From contig NZ_OMPN01000001.1 of NCBI RefSeq assembly GCF_900291975.1, positions 2,804,501 to 2,868,500 on the forward strand: a stretch of DNA of 64,000 nucleotides, given 5' to 3'. The stretch comes from Agathobaculum massiliense (lineage in GTDB: Bacteria > Bacillota > Clostridia > Oscillospirales > Butyricicoccaceae). Below are positions 8,331 through 17,765 of the stretch, in pieces. The notes beneath the pieces are model-generated. The model was not told the DNA's origin. It was given only the letters and a program-made list of their open reading frames with translations, and searched no databases. The stretch's first letter is position 1. Every line of letters begins with the position of its first letter. A program made the translations under genes and the position numbers.

Positions 8331-9735
8331 TAACGCTGTTCATCCTTTCGAGTATCTTGGGGAACGCCTGGGTCAGTGTAACACGCTGCGCAGAGGGGGA
8401 GGCGCGGATCGCCCCCGGATTTAGCCCAGCGCTTTCTGCCATTTTAGCCAGTTTGGCCTCAAAAACACCGGTAAAAGGCGTCAGGTGCGGTGGACAGAAG
8501 AGCTCTGCACCGACCGAATCGTCCTGATAAGTAAGAAGGAGATCGAAGCCGCCGAGATCCTGTATGTCAAACTTGAGCAGCAGACGCATGGGGGCGGTCG
8601 GGGAACCTGCCGCACCTGACTGCTTTTCGGCATCTGCGTCAACCCATAGCTCGGAGAACATCGCACGTCCGTCCATGGCGGCAGGAAGAATGGCATGGGC
8701 GAGCGGCATAAAAACACTTTGGTTGACAAGCACCGAACGCATCAGTTCCTGCATGGCCTGTTGCTGCGTCGTGCTGCCCTCTCCCCGCATGGCGCGGGAA
8801 GCAAGGGAGGTAAGCTGATCCAAAAGCGTGGCGGTTGCTTCATCCGGCGGAACGGTATGCGCGCGCAGCATTTGCAGGATATCCTCCTGGCTCATTTCGC
8901 CGAACGCCTTTTTGACCGGTGTGTAGCTGAAAAGCTGGTAGAAAGACTGCAGTACATTTTGCGGGGAACCGTTTTCATACTGCGCGATGGTGGGGAGCAG
9001 CATGCTCAAAAGGCTGCGGGCGATGCCACGATCGTGCATTTGGGAAACATAGTCCGACATATAGGGGAGAACCGTGTTCTGGAGCAGGGAGAGTGCACCG
9101 GCGCGGTCGCCATGAGCCAGCAAGGCGTCAAGCTGCGCCAGTTGTCCGTCCAGTGTGCTGCTGAAGCGTTTCGGCATGAACCAGGACATTTGGCGTATGG
9201 TGCGCGTCAGGCTGCGCTCGATATGCTCCGTGGAAGCGAAAGCGCTGAACTTCCGCAGAAACTGGGCAATATCCTCCTTCATAGCAGAGGAGGGATTGGA
9301 CTGGAGCGCCTTGCGTAAAACATCGAAAAGCGGTCCGCGGAAGCGCTGCCCAGAGGAAAACTGACCTTTCAGCAGGGCGAGAAGCTGCTCCGGATTGAGC
9401 TGTAAGGCCTGTATAATGCGTACCAGCGCTGCACTGACCTCGGCCGTTTCGGCTCCAGACGCACTCAGACCGCTGGCCAGAAGCTGGTAGATACTATCGG
9501 AAACCGAGCCGAAAGCGCGAAGATCCTGCAAAAACGCCTGGAAATAGGAATCATAGCGCCGCGTCAGCCCAGAACCGGCCGTATCCTGCCGATCGGTACG
9601 CTGGTCGGCGCGGCTGATGCGCGATGGATCAGGTATGTTTTTGACCTGTGTATCGTTCGGTGTGATAGGAGAACGATAGCTGGTATTGTTCTCCTGCCCA
9701 GGGACAGGGTTGGTCACACTGGTGATGTTTGGCAT
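8317..9735 (-). CDS. FliK/YlqG-like flagellar hook-length control family protein
   Basis: 472 residues. A polar, disordered N-terminus (about 1-60) is followed by a mostly helical middle. The C-terminal domain (about 370-470) has alternating hydrophobics (L-L-L-K-F-D-I-Q-D-L-G-G-F) that resembles FliK C-terminal domains. Its place directly before an FlhB-like gene matches the Bacillus ylqG-ylqH pair, and context carries much of this call. It is the first gene of a minus-strand operon and diverges from cheA across 111 bases. I could not find a convincing promoter on this strand. Whether it measures hook length or serves the export apparatus otherwise cannot be told. Confidence 0.6.
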   Translation of the reverse strand: MPNITSVTNPVPGQENNTSYRSPITPNDTQVKNIPDPSRISRADQRTDRQDTAGSGLTRRYDSYFQAFLQDLRAFGSVSDSIYQLLASGLSASGAETAEVSAALVRIIQALQLNPEQLLALLKGQFSSGQRFRGPLFDVLRKALQSNPSSAMKEDIAQFLRKFSAFASTEHIERSLTRTIRQMSWFMPKRFSSTLDGQLAQLDALLAHGDRAGALSLLQNTVLPYMSDYVSQMHDRGIARSLLSMLLPTIAQYENGSPQNVLQSFYQLFSYTPVKKAFGEMSQEDILQMLRAHTVPPDEATATLLDQLTSLASRAMRGEGSTTQQQAMQELMRSVLVNQSVFMPLAHAILPAAMDGRAMFSELWVDADAEKQSGAAGSPTAPMRLLLKFDIQDLGGFDLLLTYQDDSVGAELFCPPHLTPFTGVFEAKLAKMAESAGLNPGAIRASPSAQRVTLTQAFPKILERMNSVNVTI

Positions 9736-9779
9736 AGAGCTACACTCCGTTCATCCGTAGAAAAATTTATCCAATCTAT

Positions 9780-9806
9780 TAATTGCGTGCCATATCCGGT
9801 CGATTT
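9780..9806 (+). promoter_or_regulatory. Candidate sigma-D promoter of the che operon
   Basis: TAAT, 15 bases, then GTCGATTT. This matches TAAA-N15-GCCGATAT at 3 of 4 and 6 of 8 positions with exact spacing, 40 bases before the cheA start. Confidence 0.5.
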
Positions 9807-9846
9807 ATGAATATAACTACTGTTATTGTAATTCGGAAAGGATGGC

Positions 9847-11961
9847 ATGGGATTTATGGCGAACAGTGGCGACAGCGTTCTGGAAATGTATTTGTATGAA
9901 ACAAATACATTGCTTGAGCAGCTCGATAATATTATGCTTGCCGCAGAGCAGGCGGATACGCTATCACAGGATGATGTAAACGAGATCTTCCGCATTATGC
10001 ATACGCTGAAAGGCTCGGCGGCAATGATGGAGTATGAGCCTTTGATGACCATTGCACACCGGATTGAGGATCTGTTTTACCTGATTCGGGAAAATACGAT
10101 GGATATTGTTCCGGAACAGGATCGGCCGAAGCTGTTCGACCTGCTGTTCCGATCGATCGACTATTTTCGTGATGAGATCGGTAAAATCGAAAAGGGGGAA
10201 CCCCTTTCTACAAATATCGACCGCTTTGTTGAAACAATTAACATGTTTATCGACAAAATTAAAAATGATGGACAGGTTGCTGGGAGCAGTGGGGAAGCAC
10301 CCTCGGCGGACCAAGCTGCGGCGCAGGGATGCCGCACGGCTACAGTGGAAAACGCGCCGGCCGGCTATCCGTTTGCGCTGCGGGTCTTTCTGGATGAGGG
10401 CTGTGGGATGGAGAACCTGCGTGCGTTCATGATCGTAAGTGATGTTCGGGACAGCGGAACGCAGTTCCTTTACCAACCGGAGGATCTGGAAAGCAATACG
10501 GCTCGTTCGCCGGAGATTGCGGAAAACGGCTTTACAATGTATTTCGCAGCGGAGAATGAGCGTAAGGCGGCCATCCCGCTTATCTCTGACTTGGGCTTTG
10601 TGAAAACCTATCAGGAAATCGACGCAGCTCCCGCGCCCGAGGCGCAGAGGGACGAGAAGCAGGAACCTGCGCCGGAAGCCACCGGACAGACAGAGCCACA
10701 AAAAGCCGCGCCTGCGGCGGGGGCCGAAGCAACGTCCGGCAAGGGCAGTGGACACCAGATCAAGCAAAGCCTGATCAGTGTCAATCTGTCCAAGCTGGAT
10801 CAGCTGATGGCCGTGGTGGGAGAAATCGTAATTACGGAGACAATGGTGACCGCGTCGCCGGACCTGCGCGGGATCGAGGATGCCAAACTGGATAACTTCT
10901 ATAAATCCGCCCGCCAGCTGCGCAAGCTGACAGATGAGCTGCAGGATATCTCGATGTCGCTGCGCATGGTTCCAGTATCGGGGACGTTCCAGAAAATGCG
11001 CCGGATTGTCAGAGACATGGGGCAGAAGCTGGGCCGTAAGGCGCAGCTCAGCATCATCGGGGAGGATACGGAGATCGACAAGACGATCGTAGATGCGATC
11101 AGCGACCCTATTATGCATATCGTGCGCAATTCCATGGATCACGGCATCGAGCCGGACGAGCAGATGCGGATTGACGCAGGCAAGAATCCTGTGGGGGAAA
11201 TTACACTGTCCGCTCAAAATACGGGAAGCGAAGTCATCATTAAAATCGAGGATGACGGGATGGGTGTAGATTGTGATGCTGTGCTGCGTAAAGCGCTCCG
11301 GCAGGGGCTTGCCAGCCCTGATGTGGAATACAGCCAGCGCGAGATCATGAACTTCCTGATGATGCCGGGCTTTTCGACCAATCAGGAGGTAACGGAATTC
11401 TCCGGCCGCGGCGTTGGTATGGATGTCGTCAAAAAGAATGTAGAAACGGTCGGCGGTGTGGTAACGATGACCAGTGAAAAGGGGAAAGGGAGCTGTACGA
11501 CTCTCAAAATCCCGCTCACTACCGCGATTATGGACGGTATGGAGGTGCGGGTTGGCGAATCCATCTTTACCATCCCGATCCAGAATATAAGGCAGTCCTT
11601 TAAGGTGACGGAGAAGGATATTATTCATGATGCGATGCAAGGTGAGATCATCAACAAAATGGAGGAGTTCTATCCCGTGGTACGCTTGTACAATGTTTAC
11701 GGAATAGAGCCGCAGTCGACCTCCATCAATGACGGAATCCTTGTATGGGTGGAGAGCAGTGAGAGTTCGTGCTGCCTGTTCGTGGATGAGCTGCTGGGCA
11801 AGCAGCAGGTCGTCATCAAGCCGCTTCCGTCGTACCTGAACAATTTTAAAATAAAGGATGCGGGGATCGCTGGCTGCACCATTTTAGGCGACGGCAATAT
11901 CAGCCTGATTTTGGATGTAACCAATCTAATGGATTTTATCAGCGGCAGCGCAGGATATTGA
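9847..11961 (+). CDS. cheA: Chemotaxis histidine kinase CheA
   Basis: 704 residues. The HPt (P1) domain has the phosphorylated His at residue 52 in H-T-L-K-G-S. A divergent P2-like segment and an Ala/Pro/Glu-rich linker follow (about 150-310). The P3 dimerisation helices come next, then a P4 ATPase with an N box (R-N-S-M-D-H-G), a G1 box (D-D-G-M-G) and a G2 box (G-R-G-V-G-M). The C-terminus is a CheW-like P5 domain. It autophosphorylates under receptor control and would feed CheY and CheB. First gene of cheA-cheW-cheR-cheB. The start is an ATG four bases after GGAAAGGA; an ATG three codons later is also possible. Confidence 0.97.
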   Translation: MGFMANSGDSVLEMYLYETNTLLEQLDNIMLAAEQADTLSQDDVNEIFRIMHTLKGSAAMMEYEPLMTIAHRIEDLFYLIRENTMDIVPEQDRPKLFDLLFRSIDYFRDEIGKIEKGEPLSTNIDRFVETINMFIDKIKNDGQVAGSSGEAPSADQAAAQGCRTATVENAPAGYPFALRVFLDEGCGMENLRAFMIVSDVRDSGTQFLYQPEDLESNTARSPEIAENGFTMYFAAENERKAAIPLISDLGFVKTYQEIDAAPAPEAQRDEKQEPAPEATGQTEPQKAAPAAGAEATSGKGSGHQIKQSLISVNLSKLDQLMAVVGEIVITETMVTASPDLRGIEDAKLDNFYKSARQLRKLTDELQDISMSLRMVPVSGTFQKMRRIVRDMGQKLGRKAQLSIIGEDTEIDKTIVDAISDPIMHIVRNSMDHGIEPDEQMRIDAGKNPVGEITLSAQNTGSEVIIKIEDDGMGVDCDAVLRKALRQGLASPDVEYSQREIMNFLMMPGFSTNQEVTEFSGRGVGMDVVKKNVETVGGVVTMTSEKGKGSCTTLKIPLTTAIMDGMEVRVGESIFTIPIQNIRQSFKVTEKDIIHDAMQGEIINKMEEFYPVVRLYNVYGIEPQSTSINDGILVWVESSESSCCLFVDELLGKQQVVIKPLPSYLNNFKIKDAGIAGCTILGDGNISLILDVTNLMDFISGSAGY

Positions 11962-11989
11962 CAGGGATAGCATAAAAGGAGAGAATGCA

Positions 11990-12481
11990 ATGTCTGATGA
12001 AAATATGATGTTTGCAACCGAGGAGATGCAGCGGGAGGCATCTGGGTCTGCAGAGGACAGCACGGCAGAAATCGCGACCCGTAAATTCCTGACGTTCCGA
12101 ACGGATAACCTGCTGTTTGGTGTGGAGGCAGAAAATGTGGTGGAGATTATCACAAACCATGTGATCACACAGGTACCTATGGTGCCAGCCTATGTGCGCG
12201 GCATTATCAACCTGCGTGGACAGACAATTCCGCTGATGGATATGCGGCTCCGCCTGTCTGTTGAACCGAGAGACAATGACTGCATCATCGTACTGAACCT
12301 GAATGAAATGCCGATCGGCATACTGGTTGATACGGTCTGCCAAATCATTGATATCCCAGTGGATACCATTCTGCCGGTACCGGCGCATAATGCACAGAAA
12401 TATGTTTCGGGTATGACGACCATGCCGGATGGGACGGGTACCATGCTGGTGCTGGACTGCGAGCTTCTGCTGGCCGAATAA
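11990..12481 (+). CDS. cheW: Chemotaxis adaptor CheW
   Basis: 163 residues: a 30-residue acidic leader and then a single CheW beta-barrel (K-F-L-T-F-R onward, with V-R-G-I-I-N-L-R-G near residues 66-75). CheW bridges chemoreceptors to the P5 domain of CheA at the cell pole. A strong AAAAGGAG lies nine bases before the ATG, 28 bases after cheA. No receptor gene is in the window. Confidence 0.95.
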   Translation: MSDENMMFATEEMQREASGSAEDSTAEIATRKFLTFRTDNLLFGVEAENVVEIITNHVITQVPMVPAYVRGIINLRGQTIPLMDMRLRLSVEPRDNDCIIVLNLNEMPIGILVDTVCQIIDIPVDTILPVPAHNAQKYVSGMTTMPDGTGTMLVLDCELLLAE

Positions 12482-12541
12482 GCAGAGCACTTCTATGACC
12501 GTGGATTATGTTAAAACTATTGCTAAGAGGTAGTCGATATT

Positions 12542-13351
12542 ATGCTGCAGCTGTCAGATGCAGATTTTCAGCGGCTGGTAACGTTTATGCGCGACCGCTA
12601 TGGGATCAATCTTTCACAGAAGCGGCTGCTGATTAACAGCCGCCTGTCCGCGGCCCTGCAGGCAAAAGGGTACACGGATTTTACAAAGTTTGTCGATGAG
12701 CTGCTGTCAGGAAAGGATGCGGCGCAGGTTGAGTTTATCCTGAACAAGCTCACGACCAATTATACTTATTTTATGCGCGAAAAGGAACACTTTGCGTTTT
12801 TTAACGAGGTGATATTGCCGGATCTCATCAAAAGGAATGAACGGAAAAAGGTGCTGTCCATATGGAGTGCGGGATGTTCGACGGGAGAGGAGCCGTATAC
12901 CATTTCCATGTGCATCAAGGATTTTCTGGGACCGCAGGCGGGGCTGTGGGATACACGTGTGCTGGCGACGGATATTTCACCGCGTGTTTTGAGCGAGGCG
13001 GCGGACCCGTCTTATGAGATGCCGACCGACATCCCGCCGGAATGGAGCCGGCGCTATTTTCGGAAACGGACGGACGGGAGCGGTTTGTACACAGTTACGC
13101 CGGAGATCCGGCATAATGTTATCTTCCGTGTGTTCAATCTGATGGAGCCAATTCACTTCCGAATCAAGTTTGACGTTATTTTCTGTCGGAATGTCATGAT
13201 TTATTTCGATCAGGAAACAAAGGACGCGCTTGTGCAACGCTTCTATCATGCGACCAATCAGGGGGGCTACCTGTTGATTGGCCATTCAGAGAATATCAGC
13301 AAAAACAGCCCGTACCGAATGCTCCGCCCAGCGACATTCCGCAGGGAGTGA
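12542..13351 (+). CDS. cheR: Chemoreceptor methyltransferase CheR
   Basis: 269 residues, the usual length. An N-terminal helical CheR_N domain (about 1-60) is followed by an SAM-dependent methyltransferase fold with S-A-G-C-S-T-G-E-E-P-Y near residue 110, and C-R-N-V-M-I-Y-F and G-H-S-E-N-I towards the end. It methylates glutamates on chemoreceptors using SAM, opposed by CheB, which is the next gene. Confidence 0.96.
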   Translation: MLQLSDADFQRLVTFMRDRYGINLSQKRLLINSRLSAALQAKGYTDFTKFVDELLSGKDAAQVEFILNKLTTNYTYFMREKEHFAFFNEVILPDLIKRNERKKVLSIWSAGCSTGEEPYTISMCIKDFLGPQAGLWDTRVLATDISPRVLSEAADPSYEMPTDIPPEWSRRYFRKRTDGSGLYTVTPEIRHNVIFRVFNLMEPIHFRIKFDVIFCRNVMIYFDQETKDALVQRFYHATNQGGYLLIGHSENISKNSPYRMLRPATFRRE

Positions 13352-13376
13352 CGGCGGTGAAAGGAGGAACGCTGCA

Positions 13377-14408
13377 ATGCAGAGCATAAAAAAGATACGG
13401 GTAATGGTTGTCGACGACTCTATTCTGGCCCGGCGCGTTATACGGGATGGCCTGTCTGCTTATAGCAACATGGAGATAGTCGGGGAGGCGGGGAATGCGG
13501 TGGAGGCGCGGGCGAAGCTGCCGCTGCTCCGGCCGGATGTGATGACGCTGGATGTGGAGATGCCGGGTATGAATGGGATTGACTTTGTAAAAAGCCTGCT
13601 GCCACAGTATCCGGTCCCAATCATTCTGGTGTCCTCCCTGAACCTGCGCGTATTTGATGCGATGGCGGTCGGAGCGGTTGATTTCGTTCGGAAGCCGGAA
13701 ACGGTCGGGGCGAACCAGCGTTTTATAGAGGCGCTTGCCAATAAAATTGTTGTGGCTTCCTGTGCGCGGATACGCCGCAGCCGACCGGCTGCGGTGCCGA
13801 CTGCGGGCCGGTTGCCGCTTACGGCACAGGGCGTAAAAGAGACGGTTATTGCAATTGGAGCATCCACGGGTGGGACCGAAGCAACGCTTGAGGTGCTCAA
13901 GCGTCTGCCGGCCGATACGCCGGGGATTGTAGTGGTGCAGCATATGCCGCCGGGCTTTACAAAAATGTATGCCGAACGCTTGGACAAAATATGTGCGATG
14001 AAGGTAAAGGAGGCGGAAAACGGGGACGGTATCGAACGCGGCCGAGTATTGATTGCGCCCGGGGATAAACAGATGCGTGTCGTCAGGACAGGGAGCCGCT
14101 ACACGGTGGCCTGCCAGCTTGGGGAAAAGGTAAGCGGACACTGTCCATCCGTGGATGTGTTGTTCCACTCGGTGGCACAGAGCGTGCGTTGCCGCATGGT
14201 AGGTATCATCCTGACCGGCATGGGGCGAGACGGTGCGGATGGACTGCTGGACATGAGGCGGCATGGCGCTTATACGATTGGACAGGACAGGGAATCCAGC
14301 GTTGTTTATGGGATGCCTATGGTAGCACATGATATTGGCGCAGTGGTCCAGCAAGCCGCCTGTGAAAATATTGCGAGTATACTGCTTCGCCATCTGAACA
14401 ATACATAG
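13377..14408 (+). CDS. cheB: Chemotaxis response regulator and methylesterase CheB
   Basis: 343 residues. The N-terminal receiver has the acidic pair D13-D14 and the phosphoacceptor D59. The C-terminal methylesterase has the catalytic triad in G-A-S-T-G-G (Ser163), Q-H-M-P (His189) and G-R-D-G-A-D-G (Asp285). It removes methyl groups from, and deamidates, receptors when phosphorylated by CheA. The frame is open further upstream, but the ATG at 13377 sits nine bases after AAGGAGG and gives the family N-terminus. It is followed by a terminator. No cheY, cheC or cheD is next to it. Confidence 0.96.
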   Translation: MQSIKKIRVMVVDDSILARRVIRDGLSAYSNMEIVGEAGNAVEARAKLPLLRPDVMTLDVEMPGMNGIDFVKSLLPQYPVPIILVSSLNLRVFDAMAVGAVDFVRKPETVGANQRFIEALANKIVVASCARIRRSRPAAVPTAGRLPLTAQGVKETVIAIGASTGGTEATLEVLKRLPADTPGIVVVQHMPPGFTKMYAERLDKICAMKVKEAENGDGIERGRVLIAPGDKQMRVVRTGSRYTVACQLGEKVSGHCPSVDVLFHSVAQSVRCRMVGIILTGMGRDGADGLLDMRRHGAYTIGQDRESSVVYGMPMVAHDIGAVVQQAACENIASILLRHLNNT

Positions 14409-14429
14409 GAATATACAGGGAAAGAAAAA

Positions 14430-14467
14430 TAAGCGACAGGTTTTTGCAGCCTGCCGCTTATTTTTTT
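14430..14467 (+). terminator. Intrinsic terminator after cheB
   Basis: AAGCGACAGG pairs with CCTGCCGCTT (one A:C mismatch) around a nine-base loop and is followed by ATTTTTTT. It lies about 20 bases after the cheB stop and overlaps the flgM promoter region. Confidence 0.8.
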
Positions 14468-14484
14468 GTGGTAATGACCGATAT
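14458..14484 (+). promoter_or_regulatory. Candidate sigma-D promoter of flgM operon
   Basis: The -10 ACCGATAT (14477-14484) matches GCCGATAT at 7 of 8 positions. At N15 the -35 is a weak TTAT. flgM-flgN-flgK-flgL is a classic sigma-D target, so the context supports it. Confidence 0.5.
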
Positions 14485-14538
14485 TTGACTTAGTAAGTAA
14501 TTCATCGGCTTGCGTGTGCTGAAAAGGAGCTGATCATA

Positions 14539-14829
14539 ATGATGATTCCCAAAACGGGAGGCTTGTCCCCGTTGGCAATACACCGACCGCAACCAGAAGA
14601 GACTGAAAGCCAGCCCGTGGGTACTGCGCAATTCGACAGGGTAGAGCTGACCACGTCGCAATATACAGAGGAGCAGCGCTTTGCGCATGAACTCGCGGGA
14701 CGCATTGCGCAGGAAGTGCGGACGTACCGATGTGAAACTCTTCCGGAGCTGCAGGAGCAGGTTCAGACGGGCGCCTATCAATATGATATTAATGAGCTGG
14801 CAGCGCGTATCATGCTGTTTGGAGGATGA
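14539..14829 (+). CDS. flgM: Anti-sigma-D factor FlgM
   Basis: 96 residues with the FlgM layout: a disordered N-terminal half and a C-terminal helical sigma-binding region ending in Y-D-I-N-E-L-A-A-R-I-M. It holds sigma-D inactive in the cytoplasm until the hook-basal body is finished and FlgM is exported. AAGGAG sits nine bases before the first of two adjacent ATGs. It leads the flgM-flgN-flgK-flgL operon, and the preceding sigma-D-like promoter implies feedback on its own sigma factor. Confidence 0.92.
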   Translation: MMIPKTGGLSPLAIHRPQPEETESQPVGTAQFDRVELTTSQYTEEQRFAHELAGRIAQEVRTYRCETLPELQEQVQTGAYQYDINELAARIMLFGG

Positions 14830-14834
14830 CAGGG

Positions 14835-15287
14835 ATGGAAGAATTGCTGGGACTGCTGGACCGTCTGACGGTGATTTTAGGCGAGCTGACTGCTGTGCAG
14901 AAGGACGTTGCGGCCTCTGTCCATGAGGACGATCTGATACGTCTGGGCGAGTGCATGAAAAAAGAACAGGCGTTGTCGCTCAGCCTGCGCAATATTGACC
15001 AGAAGCGGCTCAGGCTACAGCAGCAAATGGGGCTGGAAAAAATAACGCTGTCTGCTTTGCCGGAACAGATAGATTCCATGGAGCTGCGTGAAAAGGTAAA
15101 AGATGCGGCAGAGCGGTTGTCCGCACAGTACCGGATCATGCAGAGTGCGGCCGAGGTGGCCCGCTCGGCGCTGGAATGCAGCCTGCATCAGGTGGAAAAT
15201 ATGATTGCAGGGCTTGGGCTTGACCCCGAGCATGTGAAGGATCATACGATAACAACGGGCGGACCGCATACAGATTTTCGAGCATAA
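14835..15287 (+). CDS. flgN: FlgN-family flagellar chaperone
   Basis: 150 residues, almost entirely helical, with the FlgN-like pattern E-x-L-x-x-L-L-D-R-L-T at the start. FlgN binds the hook-associated proteins FlgK and FlgL before export, and both follow directly. An ATG at 14826 overlaps the flgM stop, but the GGAGG at 14821-14825 touches it. The ATG at 14835 is nine bases from that site and was chosen. Confidence 0.85.
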   Translation: MEELLGLLDRLTVILGELTAVQKDVAASVHEDDLIRLGECMKKEQALSLSLRNIDQKRLRLQQQMGLEKITLSALPEQIDSMELREKVKDAAERLSAQYRIMQSAAEVARSALECSLHQVENMIAGLGLDPEHVKDHTITTGGPHTDFRA

Positions 15288-15314
15288 AGGAAGAAACGGA
15301 GGAAACAGAGAGCA

Positions 15315-17747
15315 ATGGCCACTTTTGGTGAGTTTACTGTGGCGCGTTTGGGTATGATTGCAAGTCAAATGGCGCTGAATGTAACAGGTCAAAACATTTC
15401 CAATATCAATACGCCGGGCTATACCCGTCAAAGGCTCGATCAATACAGCTTTATCACAAGCGGATCAGGGCTGTATCATTCTGCAAATTCGGCTTCGGTT
15501 GGCTCTGGCGTTATGCTGTCCGGCATCTCCCAGCTGCGCGATCCGTTTTTGGATATTCGGTTCCGGAAGGAGATGTCGAGCGTCGGTTCGGCCAGTGCGA
15601 TACTCGATGGGCTGGATCAACTGGAGAGCGTTATCAATGATGTAAACAAGAGCGGTATCACAACACAGATTCAGGATCTTCTGGGGAAGCTGAATGACCT
15701 GAATGACCATGTGGGTGAGAAAGAATTTGATTCGCTGGTACGCAGTTCGGCAGAAGCGCTTTGTCAGCTGCTTAACACGAGCGCCAAGGATCTGGAAACC
15801 GTATTTGAAAATGTATATAACCAATACACGCAAAATGTACAGGAAGCTGACAATATTCTTAAGAAAATACAGGAGCTGAACGAGGAGATACGCCGTTCGG
15901 ATATTAACGGGGATTCGGCGCTTGAACTGCGCGACCAGCGTAATATGCTGATCGATCAGCTTTCCGAGTACATGAAAATTGATGTAACCTACAGCGAGGA
16001 AAACCTTGGAGCAGGCTTTTCTGTCGAAAAACTCACCATCAAAATGGTGGATAATAAGACGAATAAGCCTGGGGCGACGCTGATTGACGGCATCTATCGT
16101 GCGGATTTGTCGATTGCTCAAAAAGTGGATGCAGCGGGCAAGCCGGTTGTGGATGCGGATGGCAAACCGGTGCCGGACGATCTGTTGCGGCTTGCGATCA
16201 GCGAACTGCATGACTCCGCCTATCAGACGCAGTTGTCCAACACGAATTCCCAGTTCCAGCTTCAAGGGCTGGATTTTGGGAAGAACGCACAGGGTGGACA
16301 GCAAACGATCGATATTACCTATAAGGACAAGGATGGGAACAAACATACCGTTTCTGTCGATTTCACGGTGGAAAAGCCGGCGGATGACACGCCGGAAGCA
16401 ATTGCGAAAGCGCGTGAAAAGACCTTGGCTAATCTGGCGGATGCTTTGAATAAGGATGCCACGCTACAAGGACTGTTCACAGCCAAGGCGACCTCGAACG
16501 GGCTTGTCATGACATCGACGGACAAAGGGGCTGATGCTGCCACCGTGACGCAGATGGAGCTGGCAGCCAATAATACCGGCATCACCCTGGGAGATACAAA
16601 GTCGATCGCCGCTGTACCAGCTAATACGACGATTGTGGACGAGGGGCACGGATATGGCGCGCTGGAATCCACCCGCCAGATGCTGACTGGCGCGGGTGAG
16701 TTCCGCACGGACGGGGGAGACAAGTCCATCCGCGGGATACCGTATTATCAGAAATCCCTGGATGCCTTGGCAAACAAGTTTGCTACCGAAATGAACCGGA
16801 TCAACACGACCCGTCCAGACGGTACATCTTTCTCAGAGGTTGGCTCAAATGGAGAGGCTGTACAAAAGCAGGCGGGGAATCTGTTCACGGCAGAGGGGGA
16901 TGATCCGAAAAATCCTGATACCGTGATCACGGCAGGGAATATCTCCATTTCATCGGCGTGGAAAAGCGGGGAGGTGCAGATTATCTCCTCCGTTTCGGGT
17001 AATCCGGTGCAGGGTACGATGAACGATAATATCAATCGACTGATCAACGTATTTGAGACAAGCTATACGTTTCGGCCGAGCGATATCATCCGCACGAATG
17101 ATGCGACTTTCACAACAGGGGAACCAAAGCAGGATAACGCACTTACGCCGGGAACGGAACTGACTGCACATATTACTTATATTGACGGTATGAATCAGGA
17201 ACACACGGTAAAGGTCAAGTTCCAGTCCGGCGCAACGGCGGAGGATACGCAAAACAACCTGTACGCTGCGCTGCAAAAGGATCAAACGATAAATGGCATA
17301 TTTGATATGAAGGACAACGGGACGACGATCACATTCGATGATAAGGCCGTTGTACCGGAGGGTTCCCTGTGTAACCTGGTGACCGGTATTGCCTTTACAG
17401 ATGCGCAGGGGAGCAAAACCGACGCATTTTCCATGGGGGATGGCGCAGTTGCCGGGGCGGCATCAGGGGACTCAATTTACAAGGGCAATCTGGAAGGCTG
17501 TTACGCCAATATGGAAGGCGTGCTGGGTGCGCATAAAAGTACGACATATACTATTTATGAAACGTATGCCGCAGCTGCGGATGGAATCAATACCAGCAGG
17601 GATAGCGTTTCCGGTGTCGATCTGAATGAGGAGGGCATGAATCTGCTGCAATATCAGAAGTCGTTTGCGGCTGCCTGCCGTCTGATGACAGCGTTGGATG
17701 AAGCGATGGACAAAGTGATCAACGGCATGGGCATTGTCGGCCGCTGA
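15315..17747 (+). CDS. flgK: Flagellar hook-associated protein 1 FlgK, with inserted domains
   Basis: 810 residues, much longer than the roughly 510-550 of Bacillus or E. coli FlgK. The N-terminal rod motif is clear (A-R-L-G-M-I-A-S-Q-M-A-L-N-V-T-G-Q-N-I-S), as is the C-terminal helix (E-E-G-M-N-L-L-Q-Y-Q-K-S-F). The extra length comes from two similar beta-rich inserts, one at about 328-440 and one at about 614-700. Each opens with I-T-Y-x-D and has H-T-V-x-V followed by a helical stretch. They would be surface-exposed on the hook-filament junction. Confidence 0.95.
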   Translation: MATFGEFTVARLGMIASQMALNVTGQNISNINTPGYTRQRLDQYSFITSGSGLYHSANSASVGSGVMLSGISQLRDPFLDIRFRKEMSSVGSASAILDGLDQLESVINDVNKSGITTQIQDLLGKLNDLNDHVGEKEFDSLVRSSAEALCQLLNTSAKDLETVFENVYNQYTQNVQEADNILKKIQELNEEIRRSDINGDSALELRDQRNMLIDQLSEYMKIDVTYSEENLGAGFSVEKLTIKMVDNKTNKPGATLIDGIYRADLSIAQKVDAAGKPVVDADGKPVPDDLLRLAISELHDSAYQTQLSNTNSQFQLQGLDFGKNAQGGQQTIDITYKDKDGNKHTVSVDFTVEKPADDTPEAIAKAREKTLANLADALNKDATLQGLFTAKATSNGLVMTSTDKGADAATVTQMELAANNTGITLGDTKSIAAVPANTTIVDEGHGYGALESTRQMLTGAGEFRTDGGDKSIRGIPYYQKSLDALANKFATEMNRINTTRPDGTSFSEVGSNGEAVQKQAGNLFTAEGDDPKNPDTVITAGNISISSAWKSGEVQIISSVSGNPVQGTMNDNINRLINVFETSYTFRPSDIIRTNDATFTTGEPKQDNALTPGTELTAHITYIDGMNQEHTVKVKFQSGATAEDTQNNLYAALQKDQTINGIFDMKDNGTTITFDDKAVVPEGSLCNLVTGIAFTDAQGSKTDAFSMGDGAVAGAASGDSIYKGNLEGCYANMEGVLGAHKSTTYTIYETYAAAADGINTSRDSVSGVDLNEEGMNLLQYQKSFAAACRLMTALDEAMDKVINGMGIVGR

Positions 17748-17765
17748 CAGAGAGGAGTTATAGTG

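Noticed and set aside
9964-11640. 558-codon minus-strand frame opposite cheA
   Set aside because: The composition (His/Arg/Leu-rich) is what the reverse complement of a coding frame gives; cheA is certain.
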